64,000 nt of DNA. Origin: Micromonospora sp. NBC_00389 (GTDB lineage Bacteria; Actinomycetota; Actinomycetes; Mycobacteriales; Micromonosporaceae). Of the stretch, positions 63,420-64,000 are shown piece after piece; position 1 is the first letter of the stretch, and each line of letters opens with the position of its first letter. The notes below the pieces were generated by a model. It made no database searches, had not been told where the DNA came from, and worked only from the letters and a program-made list of their open reading frames with translations. A program made the translations under genes and the position numbers. The stretch covers positions 744,001-808,000 of the forward strand of contig NZ_CP107947.1 of the NCBI RefSeq assembly GCF_036059255.1, written 5' to 3'.

Positions 63420-64000
63420 TCAGCGGCCCTGGTTGGCCACCGCGGCGGCGGCCGCCTTGGCGGCGTTCGGGTCGAGGTACGTGCCACCCAGGGTGAGCGG
63501 GCGCAGCTGCGGGTCGAGGTCGTAGCGCAGCGGGATGCCGGTCGGGATGTTCAGCTTGGCGATCGCCTCGTCGGAGATCTGGTCGAGGTGCTTGACCAGG
63601 GCGCGCAGCGAGTTGCCGTGCGCGGCCACCAGCACCGTCCGGCCGGCCAGGACGTCCGGCACGATCGAGTCGTACCAGTACGGCAGCATCCGGTCGACGA
63701 CGTCCTTGAGGCACTCGGTGCGCGGCATCAGCTCGGTCGGCAGCAGCGCGTACCGCGGGTCGCCCACCTGCGACCACTCGTCGTCGTCCGCGATCGGCGG
63801 CGGCGGGGTGTCGTACGACCGGCGCCAGAGCATGAACTGCTCCTCGCCGTACTCCTCCAGGGTCTGCTTCTTGTTCTTGCCCTGCAGGGCGCCATAGTGC
63901 CGCTCGTTGAGCCGCCACGACCGGCGCACCGCGATCCAGTGCCGGTCGGCGGCGTTCAGCGCCAGCTCGGCGGTGCGGATCGCCCGGCGCATCACGCTGG
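63420..64000 (-). CDS. gpmA: Phosphoglycerate mutase, 5' truncated
   Basis: The 2,3-bisphosphoglycerate-dependent phosphoglycerate mutase of glycolysis. The window holds ~193 C-terminal residues; the frame runs to the edge and the catalytic RHG at the N-terminus is outside. Visible conserved runs are [53 protein letters not shown], and [17 protein letters not shown], with the second catalytic His in AAHGNS. Beside senX3-regX3 it matches gpm1 in mycobacteria. Confidence 0.94.
   Translation of the reverse strand, partial: SVMRRAIRTAELALNAADRHWIAVRRSWRLNERHYGALQGKNKKQTLEEYGEEQFMLWRRSYDTPPPPIADDDEWSQVGDPRYALLPTELMPRTECLKDVVDRMLPYWYDSIVPDVLAGRTVLVAAHGNSLRALVKHLDQISDEAIAKLNIPTGIPLRYDLDPQLRPLTLGGTYLDPNAAKAAAAAVANQGR

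Noticed and set aside
1..64000. Secondary-metabolite cluster, CRISPR array, prophage, insertion sequence
   Set aside because: No PKS/NRPS or lanthipeptide core genes, no spaced direct repeats with Cas genes, no phage structural or integrase genes, and no transposase were seen.

Overview
This is a high-GC actinobacterial chromosome segment, most likely from Micromonospora or a close relative in the Micromonosporaceae. The evidence is very high third-position GC, frequent GTG/TTG starts, many apparently leaderless promoters, a rex-hemA-hemC-hemD-hemB operon, a BldN-type sigma factor, and the senX3-regX3-phoU block. The genus is an inference. I saw no rRNA, tRNA, CRISPR array, phage or insertion sequence.

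1-9 kb is a mixed set: a 5'-truncated NB-ARC/TPR protein, threonine dehydratase, a BesD-like 2OG-Fe(II) oxygenase with a re-assigned start, an Smr protein, a TPR protein, a ROK kinase, an ABC-F ATPase, a DUF4177-like protein, a long perfect hairpin, and a BON-like/methyltransferase fusion. 9.1-16.0 kb is an arabinose-polymer utilisation locus: a LacI repressor, twin palindromic operators, GH51 arabinofuranosidase, a lipoprotein binding protein, two permeases and a GH43 lipoprotein, with no dedicated ATPase. 16.2-28 kb is mostly secreted or envelope functions: a GHL10 glycosidase, phospholipase A2, an anchored transglycosylase, and an ExeM/NucH-type nuclease. It also holds a cyclase-like/NB-ARC regulator, a zinc ribbon and a tandem GNAT protein. 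At 28.2 kb a short leader ORF lies just upstream of a DHA2-type MFS exporter.

29.7-35.4 kb is the haem operon (rex, hemA, hemC, a cobA-hemD fusion, hemB, all on the minus strand, with 4-nt overlaps at three of its four junctions). A two-component system, a HAD hydrolase, a glutaredoxin-like protein and an acyl-CoA ligase follow. At 40.8-43.1 kb a BldN-like ECF sigma factor is preceded by an overlapping 51-codon ORF and followed by a probable membrane anti-sigma factor. Next come a SerB-like phosphatase, an acyltransferase, an epimerase, the 33-residue ribosomal protein bS22 and an excisionase-type regulator. 47.2-57.1 kb holds a MacB-like efflux cassette, a metalloprotease, a TetR/hydrolase operon with a clear promoter-operator, proline dehydrogenase, a YgiB/YgiC-like pair and a CGNR protein. 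57.1-64 kb holds a sugar-phosphate isomerase family protein, Ppx/GppA, an Rv0495c-like protein, a ribbon-helix-helix/Doc toxin-antitoxin pair with a perfect operator, regX3-senX3, a PHO box, phoU and gpmA (truncated at the window edge).

From 29.7 kb to the end, the content recalls M. tuberculosis Rv0489-Rv0512 (gpm1, senX3, regX3, Rv0495c, ppx, Rv0498, the Rv0500A/B pair, galE2, Rv0502, serB1, hemA/C/D/B) with extra cassettes inserted. That comparison is from memory. The most notable sequence-level observations are the coupled ORF ahead of the sigma factor, the leader ORF ahead of the exporter, the dispersed palindromes and the set of leaderless -10 boxes.
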